Source of the DNA: Microbacterium terrae
Lineage (GTDB): Bacteria > Actinomycetota > Actinomycetes > Actinomycetales > Microbacteriaceae
Reading direction: 5' to 3'
DNA length: 64,000 nucleotides
Assembly: GCF_017831975.1 (NCBI RefSeq)
Contig: NZ_JAFDSS010000001.1
Coordinates: 1,178,001 to 1,242,000 of the forward strand
Shown: positions 16,237 to 24,380 of the stretch, one piece after another
Layout of the letters: each line of letters begins with the position of its first letter
How positions within the stretch are numbered: the stretch's first letter is position 1
Position numbers and translations under genes: made by a program
Notes under the pieces: model-generated
Told to the model about the DNA's origin: nothing
The model's input: the letters and a program-made list of their open reading frames with translations, nothing else
The model's database searches: none

Positions 16237-17283
16237 ATGGACCTCGAACTCCCGCTGTGGTTCGAAATCGGATCCCTCGTGATCCTCACCCTGATCCTGA
16301 TCGCCGATCTGCTGCTGATCCTCAAGCGCCCGCACATCCCGTCGACGAAGGAGTCCACCCTCTGGGTGGTGTTCTACGTCACGCTGGCGCTCATCTTCGC
16401 CGGCCTCATGTGGCTGTTCGCCGGGCCCGAGTACGCCGGCCAGTTCGTGGCCGGCTGGCTGACCGAGTACAGCCTGTCGATCGACAACCTCTTCGTCTTC
16501 GTGCTGATCATGACGCAGTTCGCGGTGCCGCGCCGCTATCAGCAGGAGGTGCTGATGGTCGGCATCATCATCGCGCTGGTGCTGCGCGGCCTGTTCATCC
16601 TGGCCGGCGCCGCGATCATCGAGCAGTTCAGCTGGGTGTTCTACATCTTCGGCGCCTTCCTGGTGTGGACCGCGATCCGCCAGGCGTTTCCGGGCGGCGA
16701 CCACGACGACGACGTGAAGCAGGAGAACTTCGTCGTGCGTCTGCTGCGCCGCACCATCGACATCAGCGACCACTACGACGGCGCGAAGATCCGCACGATC
16801 GTCGACGGCAAGAAGATGTTCACGCCGATGATCATCGTCTTCGCGGCGATCGGCGTCACCGACCTGCTGTTCGCGATCGACTCGATCCCGGCGATCTTCG
16901 GGATCACCCAGAGCCCGTTCATCGTGTTCACGGCGAACCTCTTCGCGCTGATGGGTCTGCGCCAGCTCTACTTCCTGCTGGGCGACCTCCTCGACCGCCT
17001 CCGATACCTCCACTACGGCATCGCGTTCATCCTCGCCTTCATCGGCGTGAAGCTCGTGTTCCACGCGATGCACGTCAACGAGCTGCCGTTCATCAACAAC
17101 GGCGAGCACATCGAATGGGCGCCCGAGATCTCGACGTGGACCTCGCTCGCGGTCATCGTGATCGCGATGACCGTGGCCACGGTCGCCAGCCTCATCGCGG
17201 CCGGCCGTGAGAAGCGCGCCGCGACGCCGCTGGAGGCCGCCGAGGCCGTCGCCGAGGAGAAGGGCACGCCGCCGACGGTCTGA
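16237..17283 (+). CDS. TerC/Alx-family membrane transporter
   Basis: A 348-residue integral membrane protein with about eight or nine helices. It has the two TerC signature acidic segments, TEYSLSIDNLFVFVLIM and GVTDLLFAIDSIPAIFGIT, whose aspartates and asparagine are thought to bind metal. Alx/TerC proteins export manganese or help metallate exported proteins. Despite the tellurium name, no tellurite operon is present. GAAAGG precedes ATG 16237 by six bases. The probable Mn2+ riboswitch directly upstream supports a manganese efflux role, induced when Mn2+ is high. Confidence 0.93.
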   Translation: MDLELPLWFEIGSLVILTLILIADLLLILKRPHIPSTKESTLWVVFYVTLALIFAGLMWLFAGPEYAGQFVAGWLTEYSLSIDNLFVFVLIMTQFAVPRRYQQEVLMVGIIIALVLRGLFILAGAAIIEQFSWVFYIFGAFLVWTAIRQAFPGGDHDDDVKQENFVVRLLRRTIDISDHYDGAKIRTIVDGKKMFTPMIIVFAAIGVTDLLFAIDSIPAIFGITQSPFIVFTANLFALMGLRQLYFLLGDLLDRLRYLHYGIAFILAFIGVKLVFHAMHVNELPFINNGEHIEWAPEISTWTSLAVIVIAMTVATVASLIAAGREKRAATPLEAAEAVAEEKGTPPTV

Positions 17284-17314
17284 CGCATCGGGCCGGGCTG
17301 CCGCGAGCCGGTGG

Positions 17315-17320
17315 TAGCCT
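17315..17320 (+). promoter_or_regulatory. Leaderless -10 of the leucine leader peptide
   Basis: TAGCCT stands exactly six bases before the GTG of the leader peptide, so the transcript should begin at the leader start codon. Confidence 0.65.
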
Positions 17321-17326
17321 TGGCCC

Positions 17327-17371
17327 GTGCTGATCGCTCGCCTCCTCCTTAGCGGCCGCGACGAGTCCTAG
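17327..17371 (+). CDS. Leucine-codon leader peptide of leuCD (14 aa)
   Basis: The frame from GTG 17327 to TAG 17369-17371 encodes [14 protein letters not shown]: four leucines, three consecutive as CTC CTC CTT, plus one isoleucine in fourteen codons. It begins six bases after a TAGCCT -10, so it would be translated from a leaderless transcript. A 10-base-pair inverted repeat overlaps its 3' end, and leuC starts 68 bases after its stop. This is the plan of a ribosome-mediated attenuator: scarce charged tRNA-Leu would stall the ribosome on the CTC codons and change folding of the downstream RNA. Confidence 0.75.
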   Translation: MLIARLLLSGRDES

Positions 17372-17393
17372 TCCCCAGGCCTTCTCGTCGCGG
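17356..17393 (+). promoter_or_regulatory. Attenuator hairpin upstream of leuC
   Basis: CCGCGACGAG (17356-17365) and CTCGTCGCGG (17384-17393) can form a perfect 10-base-pair stem, followed by AGTCTTTC. The 5' arm lies inside codons 10-13 of the leader peptide, so ribosome position controls whether the stem forms. In addition, CTCCTC in the leader's leucine codons is complementary to GAGGAG in the leuC ribosome binding site (17422-17427). Control may therefore act on termination, translation or both. Confidence 0.6.
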
Positions 17394-17439
17394 AGTCTTT
17401 CGCGGGCTTGATCCCCCTCTCGAGGAGAACGACAGAGCA

Positions 17440-18897
17440 ATGACCACAACCGACGTGCCCGGCATCCCCGACCGCCCCCGTACCCTCGCCGAGAAGGTGT
17501 GGGACGACCATCTGGTCGTCAAGGGCGTGGACGGACAGCCGGATCTGATCTACATCGACCTGCACCTGGTTCACGAGGTGACGAGCCCGCAGGCTTTCGA
17601 CGGCCTCCGCGCCGAGGGGCGCCCGGTGCGCCGCCTCGACCTCACGATCGCCACAGAGGACCACAACACCCCGACGCTCGACATCGACAAGCCGATCGCC
17701 GATCTCACCAGCCGGACCCAGATCGAGACGCTGCGTCGCAATGCCGAGGAGTTCGGGGTGCGTCTGCACTCCCTGGGCGACAAGGAGCAGGGGATCGTCC
17801 ACGTCGTGGGCCCGCAGCTCGGTCTCACGATGCCCGGCATCACCGTCGTGTGCGGCGACAGCCACACCTCGACCCACGGCGCCTTCGGCGCGATGGCGTT
17901 CGGCATCGGCACGAGCGAGGTCGAGCACGTGCTGGCCACGCAGACGCTGCCGCTGAAGCCGTTCAAGACGATGGCCATCACCGTGGAGGGTGACCTGCGG
18001 CCCGGCGTGACCGCCAAGGACGTGGTGCTCGCCATCATCGCCAAGATCGGCGCCAACGGCGGACAGGGCTACGTGCTCGAGTTCCGCGGGAGCGCGATCC
18101 GCAGCCTCTCGATGGAGGGGCGCATGACGGTGTGCAACATGTCGATCGAGGCCGGCGCCCGCGCGGGCATGGTCGCCCCCGACGAGACCACGTTCGCCTA
18201 TGTCAAGGGCCGCGATCACGCGCCGACCGGCCAGGACTGGGACGACGCCGTCGCCTACTGGCGCACGCTTCCGAGCGACGAGGGCGCCGTTTATGACGCC
18301 GAGGTGTTCCTGGATGCCGCCGAGCTCGAGCCGTTCGTGACGTGGGGCACCAACCCGGGGCAGGGCGTGTCGCTCTCGGGCACCGTCCCGACCCCCGCCG
18401 ACTTCGCCGACCCCAACGAGCGCGCCGCCGCCGAGCGGGCGCTGGAGTACATGGACCTCGTGCCTGGCACGCCGCTCAAGGACGTCCCCGTCGACGCCGT
18501 GTTCATGGGCTCGTGCACCAACAGCCGCATCGAGGACCTGCGCGCGTTCGCCTCGGTCATCGAGGGCCGCACCAAGGCCGACGGCGTGCGCGTCATGGTC
18601 GTGCCCGGTTCGGCACGCGTGCGCCTCGAGGCCGAGGCCGAGGGTCTCGACAAGGTCATCGAAGCCTTCGGCGCCGAGTGGCGGTTCGCCGGGTGCTCGA
18701 TGTGCCTGGGCATGAACCCCGACCAGCTGGCGCCGGGGGAGCGGTGCGCCTCCACGAGCAACCGCAACTTCGAGGGTCGCCAGGGCAAGGGCGGGCGCAC
18801 GCACCTCGTCTCACCGCTGGTCGCCGCGGCCACGGCGGTGCTCGGCCACCTCGCCAGCCCGTCCGATCTGCCCGCGCGCGAGAAGGTCGAGGCCTGA
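17440..18897 (+). CDS. leuC: 3-isopropylmalate dehydratase, large subunit
   Basis: Isomerises 2-isopropylmalate to 3-isopropylmalate in leucine synthesis, as a heterodimer with LeuD. The 485-residue aconitase-family protein has [12 protein letters not shown] near residue 140, the 4Fe-4S cysteine motif [11 protein letters not shown] near residue 350, and the downstream pair in [11 protein letters not shown], giving the three cluster ligands. CGAGGAGAA lies upstream of ATG 17440. leuD starts one base after its stop. The upstream leader peptide and hairpin point to leucine-dependent attenuation. Confidence 0.97.
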   Translation: MTTTDVPGIPDRPRTLAEKVWDDHLVVKGVDGQPDLIYIDLHLVHEVTSPQAFDGLRAEGRPVRRLDLTIATEDHNTPTLDIDKPIADLTSRTQIETLRRNAEEFGVRLHSLGDKEQGIVHVVGPQLGLTMPGITVVCGDSHTSTHGAFGAMAFGIGTSEVEHVLATQTLPLKPFKTMAITVEGDLRPGVTAKDVVLAIIAKIGANGGQGYVLEFRGSAIRSLSMEGRMTVCNMSIEAGARAGMVAPDETTFAYVKGRDHAPTGQDWDDAVAYWRTLPSDEGAVYDAEVFLDAAELEPFVTWGTNPGQGVSLSGTVPTPADFADPNERAAAERALEYMDLVPGTPLKDVPVDAVFMGSCTNSRIEDLRAFASVIEGRTKADGVRVMVVPGSARVRLEAEAEGLDKVIEAFGAEWRFAGCSMCLGMNPDQLAPGERCASTSNRNFEGRQGKGGRTHLVSPLVAAATAVLGHLASPSDLPAREKVEA

Positions 18898-18898
18898 C

Positions 18899-19510
18899 AT
18901 GGAGAAGTTCACAACCCACACCGGTGTCGCCGCGGCACTGAAGCGCTCGGCCGTCGACACCGATCAGATCATCCCCGCCGTCTACCTCAAGCGGGTCACG
19001 AAGACGGGCTTCGAGGATGCCCTGTTCGCGAACTGGCGGCAGGATCCCGAGTTCGTGCTCAACCAGCCGGCGTTCGCGGGCGCGAGCATCCTCGTCACCG
19101 GCCCCGACTTCGGCACCGGATCGAGCCGGGAGCACGCCGTCTGGGCGCTGCGCGACTACGGATTCGCGGTCGTGCTGAGCACCAAGTTCGCCGACATCTT
19201 CCGTGGCAACTCGGGCAAGCAGGGCCTGGTGACGGGCGTCATCTCCGAGGCAGACCTCGAAGCGATCTGGGCGGCGATCGACGCCGAGCCCGGAATCTCG
19301 ATGACGGTCGATCTCGAGGCGCGACGCGCACGGATCGGCGAGCTCGAGGTCGGCTTCGACATCGATGATTACACTAGGTGGCGGCTTCTCGAAGGGCTCG
19401 ACGACATCGGGCTCACGCTGCGCGAGGAAGACAAGATCGCGCAGTTCGAGGCACGTCGCGAGGCATGGCGGCCCCGCACCCTCCCGGTTCCGGCCGCGAG
19501 CGCCACGTAA
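18899..19510 (+). CDS. leuD: 3-isopropylmalate dehydratase, small subunit
   Basis: A 203-residue swivel-domain partner of LeuC. Typical motifs are [15 protein letters not shown] near the N-terminus, [21 protein letters not shown] for the active-site loop, and [11 protein letters not shown]. It follows leuC by a single base and shares its transcript and regulation. The length is normal for a bacterial LeuD. murA begins about 70 bases downstream, so the leucine and cell-wall genes may be read together in part. Confidence 0.96.
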   Translation: MEKFTTHTGVAAALKRSAVDTDQIIPAVYLKRVTKTGFEDALFANWRQDPEFVLNQPAFAGASILVTGPDFGTGSSREHAVWALRDYGFAVVLSTKFADIFRGNSGKQGLVTGVISEADLEAIWAAIDAEPGISMTVDLEARRARIGELEVGFDIDDYTRWRLLEGLDDIGLTLREEDKIAQFEARREAWRPRTLPVPAASAT

Positions 19511-19581
19511 GAATGCAGACGCGCCCCACCCGGGCGCCGCTCTGCCAGCCACCCTCGAAAGACACAAGTGAGGTCCACCGG

Positions 19582-20952
19582 ATGAAGTCGCTTCTCAGTG
19601 AGACGCCGAACGCACAGGCAGGAGAGAAGGGGATGACCGGTGAAACGCTCGCCATCCGCGGCGGACGACCGCTGACCGGACGCGTCGAGGTCAAGGGCGC
19701 GAAGAACCTGGTCACCAAGGCGATGGTGGCCGCTCTCCTCGGTGAGACGGCCAGCACCCTGCGCGACGTCCCCGACATCAGCGACGTGCAGGTCGTCCGC
19801 TCCCTCCTCGAGGTGCACGGCGTCACCGTGGTCGACGGCGAGGAGGAAGGCACCTTCCACCTCGATCCGAGCGGGGCCGTCGCCGCGCACTTCGAGGAGA
19901 TCGACGCGCACGCCGGTGCATCGCGCATCCCGATCCTGTTCTGCGGCCCGCTGCTGCACCTGCTCGGCGAGGCGCTCATCCCCGATCTCGGCGGTTGCCG
20001 CATCGGCGACCGGCCGATCAACTTCCACATGGACGCGCTGCGCGCCTTCGGTGCGGTCGTCGACAAGAGCTATGAGGGGATCCGCATCACCGCCCCGGGC
20101 GGGCTCCACGGTGCGAACATCGACCTGCCGTACCCGAGCGTCGGGGCCACCGAGCAGGTGCTTCTCACGGCCGTGAAGGCGCGCGGCACGACCGAGCTTC
20201 GCAACGCCGCGATCGAGCCCGAGATCATGGACCTCATCGCGGTGCTGCAGAAGATGGGCGCGATCATCTCCTACGAGCCGAACCGCGTCATCCTCATCGA
20301 GGGTGTCGACACGCTCCAGGGGTACGACCACCGCGCGATCTTCGATCGCAACGAGGCGGCTTCGTGGGCGTGCGCCGCGCTGGCCACCGACGGCGACATC
20401 TTCGTCGGCGGCGCTCGTCAGCAGGAGATGCTGACGTTCCTCAACGTCTTCCGCAAGGCGGGCGGGTGGTTCGACGTGCGCGAGGACGGCATCCAGTTCC
20501 GTCGCGGCGGCGCGCTCAAGCCCGTCGTCGTCGAGACCGACGTGCACCCCGGCTTCATGACCGACTGGCAGCAGCCGCTCATCGTCGCGCTCACTCAGGC
20601 CGAAGGCCGCTCGACGGTGCACGAGACGGTGTACGAGAACCGCCTCGGGTTCACCCAGGCCCTCAACCAGATGGGCGCCGACATCGTCGTGCATCCGCAG
20701 GGCATCGACGCGCCGGATCGCCGCGTTCCCCGTCGGGCGCTCGAGCAGGCCGCCGTCATCACGGGGCCGACCCCGCTGCACGCTGCCGACGTCGAGGTGC
20801 CCGACCTGCGCGGCGGATACAGCTATGTGATCGCGGCTCTCGCGGCCGAGGGCGAGTCGACCGTGCGCAACGTCGGCATCATCCGCCGCGGCTACGAGAA
20901 GTTCTTCGCCAAGCTCGACGCCCTCGGCGCCGACTTCGACGTCGTCGACTGA
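19582..20952 (+). CDS. murA: UDP-N-acetylglucosamine 1-carboxyvinyltransferase
   Basis: Catalyses the first committed step of peptidoglycan synthesis, moving enolpyruvate from PEP to UDP-GlcNAc. It is a 456-residue EPSP synthase-fold protein with the substrate lysine in EVKGAKN near 37-42. The active-site loop reads GGCRIGDRP with Cys139, so this copy keeps the cysteine that fosfomycin attacks; mycobacterial MurA has aspartate there. ATG 19582 is taken as start. A second ATG at 19633, after a purine-rich AGGAGAGAAGGGG tract, is an equally plausible start and would remove 17 residues. plsC follows after two bases. Confidence 0.95.
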   Translation: MKSLLSETPNAQAGEKGMTGETLAIRGGRPLTGRVEVKGAKNLVTKAMVAALLGETASTLRDVPDISDVQVVRSLLEVHGVTVVDGEEEGTFHLDPSGAVAAHFEEIDAHAGASRIPILFCGPLLHLLGEALIPDLGGCRIGDRPINFHMDALRAFGAVVDKSYEGIRITAPGGLHGANIDLPYPSVGATEQVLLTAVKARGTTELRNAAIEPEIMDLIAVLQKMGAIISYEPNRVILIEGVDTLQGYDHRAIFDRNEAASWACAALATDGDIFVGGARQQEMLTFLNVFRKAGGWFDVREDGIQFRRGGALKPVVVETDVHPGFMTDWQQPLIVALTQAEGRSTVHETVYENRLGFTQALNQMGADIVVHPQGIDAPDRRVPRRALEQAAVITGPTPLHAADVEVPDLRGGYSYVIAALAAEGESTVRNVGIIRRGYEKFFAKLDALGADFDVVD

Positions 20953-20954
20953 CC

Positions 20955-21719
20955 GTGGCGCGAAACCGGGTCCGCGCCTCCGCCGAGAAGACGAAGCCCA
21001 GCGTCTTCTGGGCGCTGGCTGCCGTCGTCGTGCCGCTGGTCGGGATCATCTTCAAGATCGAGGTCGAGGGCGCCGAGAAGCTGCCCCGCGAGGGCGCGTA
21101 CGTCGTGGCACCCAACCACGCGAGCGAGATCGACCCGCTCGTCGTCGCCGTCGCCGTGTGGCGGGCCGGCCGCGCCCCGCGCTTCATGGCGAAGGAGAGC
21201 CTGTTCCGCGTTCCGGTGCTCGGCTGGGCGCTCCGCGTCACCGGCATGGTGCCCGTCGCCCGCTCGACCTCCGCTTCGGCGGCCCGCGCGACCCTCGAGG
21301 CCTCCGAGACGCTCGTGCGCCACGGCCGCGGGGTCATCGTCTATCCCGAGGGCACGCTCACCCGCGACCCCGACCTCTGGCCCATGCGCGGCAAGACCGG
21401 CGCCGTTCGCCTGGCGGCGGCGGGCGGCATCCCGCTCATCCCGATGGCGCAGTGGGGCGCGCAGCAGGTGCTCCCGCGCTACGGCAAGCTCAAGCTCTGG
21501 CCGCTGCGCCGCCGCGTGCGGGTGCTCATTGGCGATCCCATCGACCTCTCCGGTCGCTTCGGGACGTCGCCGTCGCCGGCGGCCCTCGTCTCGGCGACCG
21601 ATGAGCTGATGGCCGACGTGTCGGGGCTCCTCGGGCAGCTCCGCGGCGAGGCCGCTCCGGCCGAGCGCTGGAACCCGGCCGACCACGGCCAGAGAGAGAC
21701 GGGGCGCCTTGAGTCGTAG
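20955..21719 (+). CDS. 1-acyl-sn-glycerol-3-phosphate acyltransferase family protein
   Basis: A 254-residue PlsC-type acyltransferase making phosphatidic acid from lysophosphatidate or acting on a related lysolipid. It has the four family blocks: NHASEID with the catalytic His and Asp, a FMAKESLFRVPVLGW substrate block, VIVYPEGTLTRD, and the PLIPMAQWG strand. A hydrophobic N-terminal segment (FWALAAVVVPLVGIIF) would anchor it in the membrane. GTG 20955 is two bases after murA. gpsA overlaps its 3' end by 11 bases, so phospholipid precursor genes are translationally linked. Confidence 0.92.
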   Translation: MARNRVRASAEKTKPSVFWALAAVVVPLVGIIFKIEVEGAEKLPREGAYVVAPNHASEIDPLVVAVAVWRAGRAPRFMAKESLFRVPVLGWALRVTGMVPVARSTSASAARATLEASETLVRHGRGVIVYPEGTLTRDPDLWPMRGKTGAVRLAAAGGIPLIPMAQWGAQQVLPRYGKLKLWPLRRRVRVLIGDPIDLSGRFGTSPSPAALVSATDELMADVSGLLGQLRGEAAPAERWNPADHGQRETGRLES

Positions 21720-22845
21720 ACAGGAACCAGCTCGTCCCCGCGTCGCCGTCGTCGGAGCCGGCAGCTGGGGCACCACGTTCGGCAAGATCCTCGCCGACGG
21801 CGGCGCCGATGTCGTCATGTGGGCCCGCCGCCCCGAGCTCGCGAACGAGATCCACCAGGCCAAGCGCAACAGCGAGTACCTCCCCGGCATCAACCTGCCG
21901 CGCGGCATGTCGGCGACGCATCACCTCTCCGAGGCGCTCGAGGGAGCGGACCAGGTCTTCCTGTCGATCCCGAGCCAGGCGGTCCGGGAGAACCTCAAGG
22001 CGGTCCGGCCGCTCGTCTCGGCGTCGGAGGTTCCCATCGTCTCGCTGATGAAGGGCGTCGAACGTCGCACCGGCCTGCGGATGAGCCAGGTCATCGAGCA
22101 GGAGCTGCACTGCGATCCGGCGCGCATCGCCGTGGCGTCGGGCCCGAACCTCGCGCTCGAGATCGCGCGCGAGCAGCCCACTGCCGCGGTCATCTCGTCG
22201 ACGAGCCAGGAGACGGCGGAGGCGGTCGCGCGCCTCGCACGCAACCGCTACTTCCGCACGTTCGTCAACACCGACGTGATCGGCACGGAGTTCGGCGGGG
22301 TGCTGAAGAACCTGATCGCCGTCGCGATCGGCATCGTCGACGGCGTCGGCTACGGCGAGAACACCAAGGCGTCGATCATCACGCGCGGACTCGTCGAGAT
22401 GACCGACTTCGCCGTCGCGTTCGGCGCCCAGCCCGAGACGCTGCAGGGACTCGCGGGCCTCGGAGACCTCATCGCGACGTGCCAGTCGCCGCTCAGTCGC
22501 AACAACACCGCCGGGCGGCTGCTCGGCCAGGGATACCGCTTCGACGACGTCGTCAAGCAGATGAACCAGACAGCCGAGGGGCTGGCGTCGGTGGCGCCGA
22601 TCCTGCAGCTCGCGCGGGAGGTGGACGTCGAGATGCCCATCGTTCAGCAGGTGAAGATGGTGCTCGACGGCACGATGGACCCGCGCGACATCGCCCCGCA
22701 TCTCACGACGGACGACGACACCCCCCAGGGGGAGAGGACGAACAATGGACAGGCCGGCGGTGGCGGTGCTCTTTGGCGGTCGATCCAGCGAGCACTCGAT
22801 CAGTTCCGCAACGGCGGGCGGGGTGCTGCGGGCGATCGACCGTGA
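21709..22845 (+). CDS. gpsA: Glycerol-3-phosphate dehydrogenase (NAD(P)+)
   Basis: Reduces dihydroxyacetone phosphate to sn-glycerol-3-phosphate, the phospholipid backbone. The TTG start at 21709 lies inside the end of plsC. The N-terminal Rossmann motif is VAVVGAGSWGTTFGKIL, the catalytic lysine lies in EFGGVLKNLIAVAIG, and the C-terminal domain has GLAGLGDLIATCQSPLSRN. At 378 residues it is about 35-40 longer than usual: the last third of the tail (about 34 residues, rich in Gly and Arg) is read through the beginning of ddl, overlapping it by 101 bases. Confidence 0.95.
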   Translation: MSRRQEPARPRVAVVGAGSWGTTFGKILADGGADVVMWARRPELANEIHQAKRNSEYLPGINLPRGMSATHHLSEALEGADQVFLSIPSQAVRENLKAVRPLVSASEVPIVSLMKGVERRTGLRMSQVIEQELHCDPARIAVASGPNLALEIAREQPTAAVISSTSQETAEAVARLARNRYFRTFVNTDVIGTEFGGVLKNLIAVAIGIVDGVGYGENTKASIITRGLVEMTDFAVAFGAQPETLQGLAGLGDLIATCQSPLSRNNTAGRLLGQGYRFDDVVKQMNQTAEGLASVAPILQLAREVDVEMPIVQQVKMVLDGTMDPRDIAPHLTTDDDTPQGERTNNGQAGGGGALWRSIQRALDQFRNGGRGAAGDRP

Positions 22846-23833
22846 CCGCTATCGGGTGATCCCGATCGGCATCACCCGCGACGGTGCGTTCGTCCTCGAG
22901 GACGACGACCCCGACAAGTTCGCCCTCGATGCCGAGCGTCTTCCCGAGGTGGTCGACAACGGCACCCGCGTGCTCTGGCCGGACTCGACGCTCACGCGCG
23001 AGCTGCGCGTCTCCGACGCCGACGGCGTGCGCTCGCTCGGCGACGTCGACGTGGTCCTGCCGATCCTGCACGGGCGGTTCGGCGAGGACGGGACGATACA
23101 GGGGATGCTGGAGCTCCTCGGCATCCCGTATGCAGGCGCCGGGGTGCTCATGTCGGCGATCGGCATGGACAAGCACGCGACGAAGAGCGTGCTCAAGGCG
23201 GCCGGAGTGCCCGTCGTGCCGTGGGTGACCGTGACGCGCGCCGATCTCGACCGGGATCGTCAGCTCTGGGATCGCCGGATGCGGGGACTCGGTCTGCCCG
23301 TGTTCGTCAAGCCGAACCGTGCAGGGTCGAGCGTCGGCGTGTCGAAGGTGTCGGACTGGGCGGAGCTCGACACTGCGCTCGACGTCGCCTTCGCGGAGGA
23401 CTCGTCGGTGCTCGTCGAGCAGGGCGTGGTCGGGCGCGAGGTCGAGTGCGGCGTGCTCCCCGGTCGGGGCGGCGCTGAGCCGCGCGTGAGCGTGGCCGGC
23501 GAGATCGTCGTCACCGGGCGCGAGTTCTACGACTTCGAGGCGAAGTATCTCGGTGCGCCGGGGATCGACCTGGTGTGCCCCGCCGAGCTGCACGACGGCG
23601 AGCTCGCGGAGATGCAGCGGATCGCCGCCCGCGCGTTCGAGGCGGTCGGCGGCGAAGGCCTGTCGCGCGTGGACTTCTTCTTCACCGGCACCGAGTTCTT
23701 CGTCAACGAGATCAACACGATGCCGGGGTTCACCCCGATCTCGATGTTCCCGAAGTGCTGGATCGCGTCGGGGATGACCTACCCCGAGCTGATCTCCGAG
23801 CTCGTCGATACGGCGCTCGAGCAGGCCGCCTGA
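22745..23833 (+). CDS. ddl: D-alanine--D-alanine ligase
   Basis: Joins two D-alanines for the peptidoglycan stem peptide, using ATP. The 362-residue ATP-grasp enzyme has VAVLFGGRSSEHSIS at the N-terminus, the MDKHATKSVL segment, the KPNRAGSSVGVSKV ATP loop and the metal-binding FFVNEINTMPGFT near the end. ATG 22745 follows a GGGGAGAGG ribosome binding site that lies inside gpsA. It shares 101 bases with the gpsA tail. The gene order murA-plsC-gpsA-ddl is conserved in Microbacteriaceae and relatives. Confidence 0.96.
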   Translation: MDRPAVAVLFGGRSSEHSISSATAGGVLRAIDRDRYRVIPIGITRDGAFVLEDDDPDKFALDAERLPEVVDNGTRVLWPDSTLTRELRVSDADGVRSLGDVDVVLPILHGRFGEDGTIQGMLELLGIPYAGAGVLMSAIGMDKHATKSVLKAAGVPVVPWVTVTRADLDRDRQLWDRRMRGLGLPVFVKPNRAGSSVGVSKVSDWAELDTALDVAFAEDSSVLVEQGVVGREVECGVLPGRGGAEPRVSVAGEIVVTGREFYDFEAKYLGAPGIDLVCPAELHDGELAEMQRIAARAFEAVGGEGLSRVDFFFTGTEFFVNEINTMPGFTPISMFPKCWIASGMTYPELISELVDTALEQAA

Positions 23834-23866
23834 CCCGGCGCCGCCGCGGCGAGGAACGCGGGCGGC

Positions 23867-24358
23867 TCAGTCGCCCGCAGCGGCGTCGGCGTCTGCGCGG
23901 TCGAGGCAGGCCGAGCCGTCCTCGGGGAGCAGCGACACGAGTCGCGAGAGGGAGTCGAGCACCGCGGCGCTCGAGACCACGTCGTTGTCGAGGTACAGCT
24001 CGACCGCGGGCTCACGCCCGTAGGTGGTGACCCGATACCGGGGCGCTTCGGCGTCGTCGATCACCCAGTCCACCCCGCCGACGCTCTGGCAGGGGAGCTC
24101 CGTCGGACCCAGGGGATCGATCCCGCAGGTGAACAGGACGGCGGCGGGGTCGCCCCAGGCGCCGGTCGACTGAGCGTCGGTCCAGCGTCGGGCCTGGCCG
24201 TCGACCTCGTCGGGGAGCCGCACCATGACGTCGGCGCAGGCCGGGTCGTTCGACGCGGGCGCCGCCTGCATGCCGGTGACCGTGGACGTGCACCCGGTGA
24301 GGGCGGCGAGGGCGGTTCCGGCGAGCAGGACGGCGAGGATGCGGCGGGCTCGGGACAC
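23867..24358 (-). CDS. DUF3515 family lipoprotein
   Basis: A 163-residue exported protein. A signal peptide (MSRARRILAVLLAGTALAALTGC) ends in the lipobox LTGC, so the mature N-terminal cysteine should be lipidated and the protein held outside the membrane. The rest matches DUF3515 as found next to ddl or thiL in actinobacteria: C-A-DVMVRLP, VLFTCGIDP, VDWVIDD and YGREPAVELY. Function is unknown. The GTG start at 24358 sits six bases from a TAGCCT -10, which overlaps the divergent thiL -10. Confidence 0.85.
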   Translation of the reverse strand: MSRARRILAVLLAGTALAALTGCTSTVTGMQAAPASNDPACADVMVRLPDEVDGQARRWTDAQSTGAWGDPAAVLFTCGIDPLGPTELPCQSVGGVDWVIDDAEAPRYRVTTYGREPAVELYLDNDVVSSAAVLDSLSRLVSLLPEDGSACLDRADADAAAGD

Positions 24359-24380
24359 CCCTCCAGGCTACCGTGGAGGG
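24359..24380. promoter_or_regulatory. Symmetric divergent leaderless promoter (DUF3515/thiL)
   Basis: The whole gap between the two start codons is 22 bases. AGGCTACCGT in its middle holds a minus-strand -10 TAGCCT (24370 to 24365) and a plus-strand -10 TACCGT (24369-24374) sharing two bases. Each is followed by exactly six bases and then its start codon, so the two genes should compete for polymerase. Confidence 0.65.
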
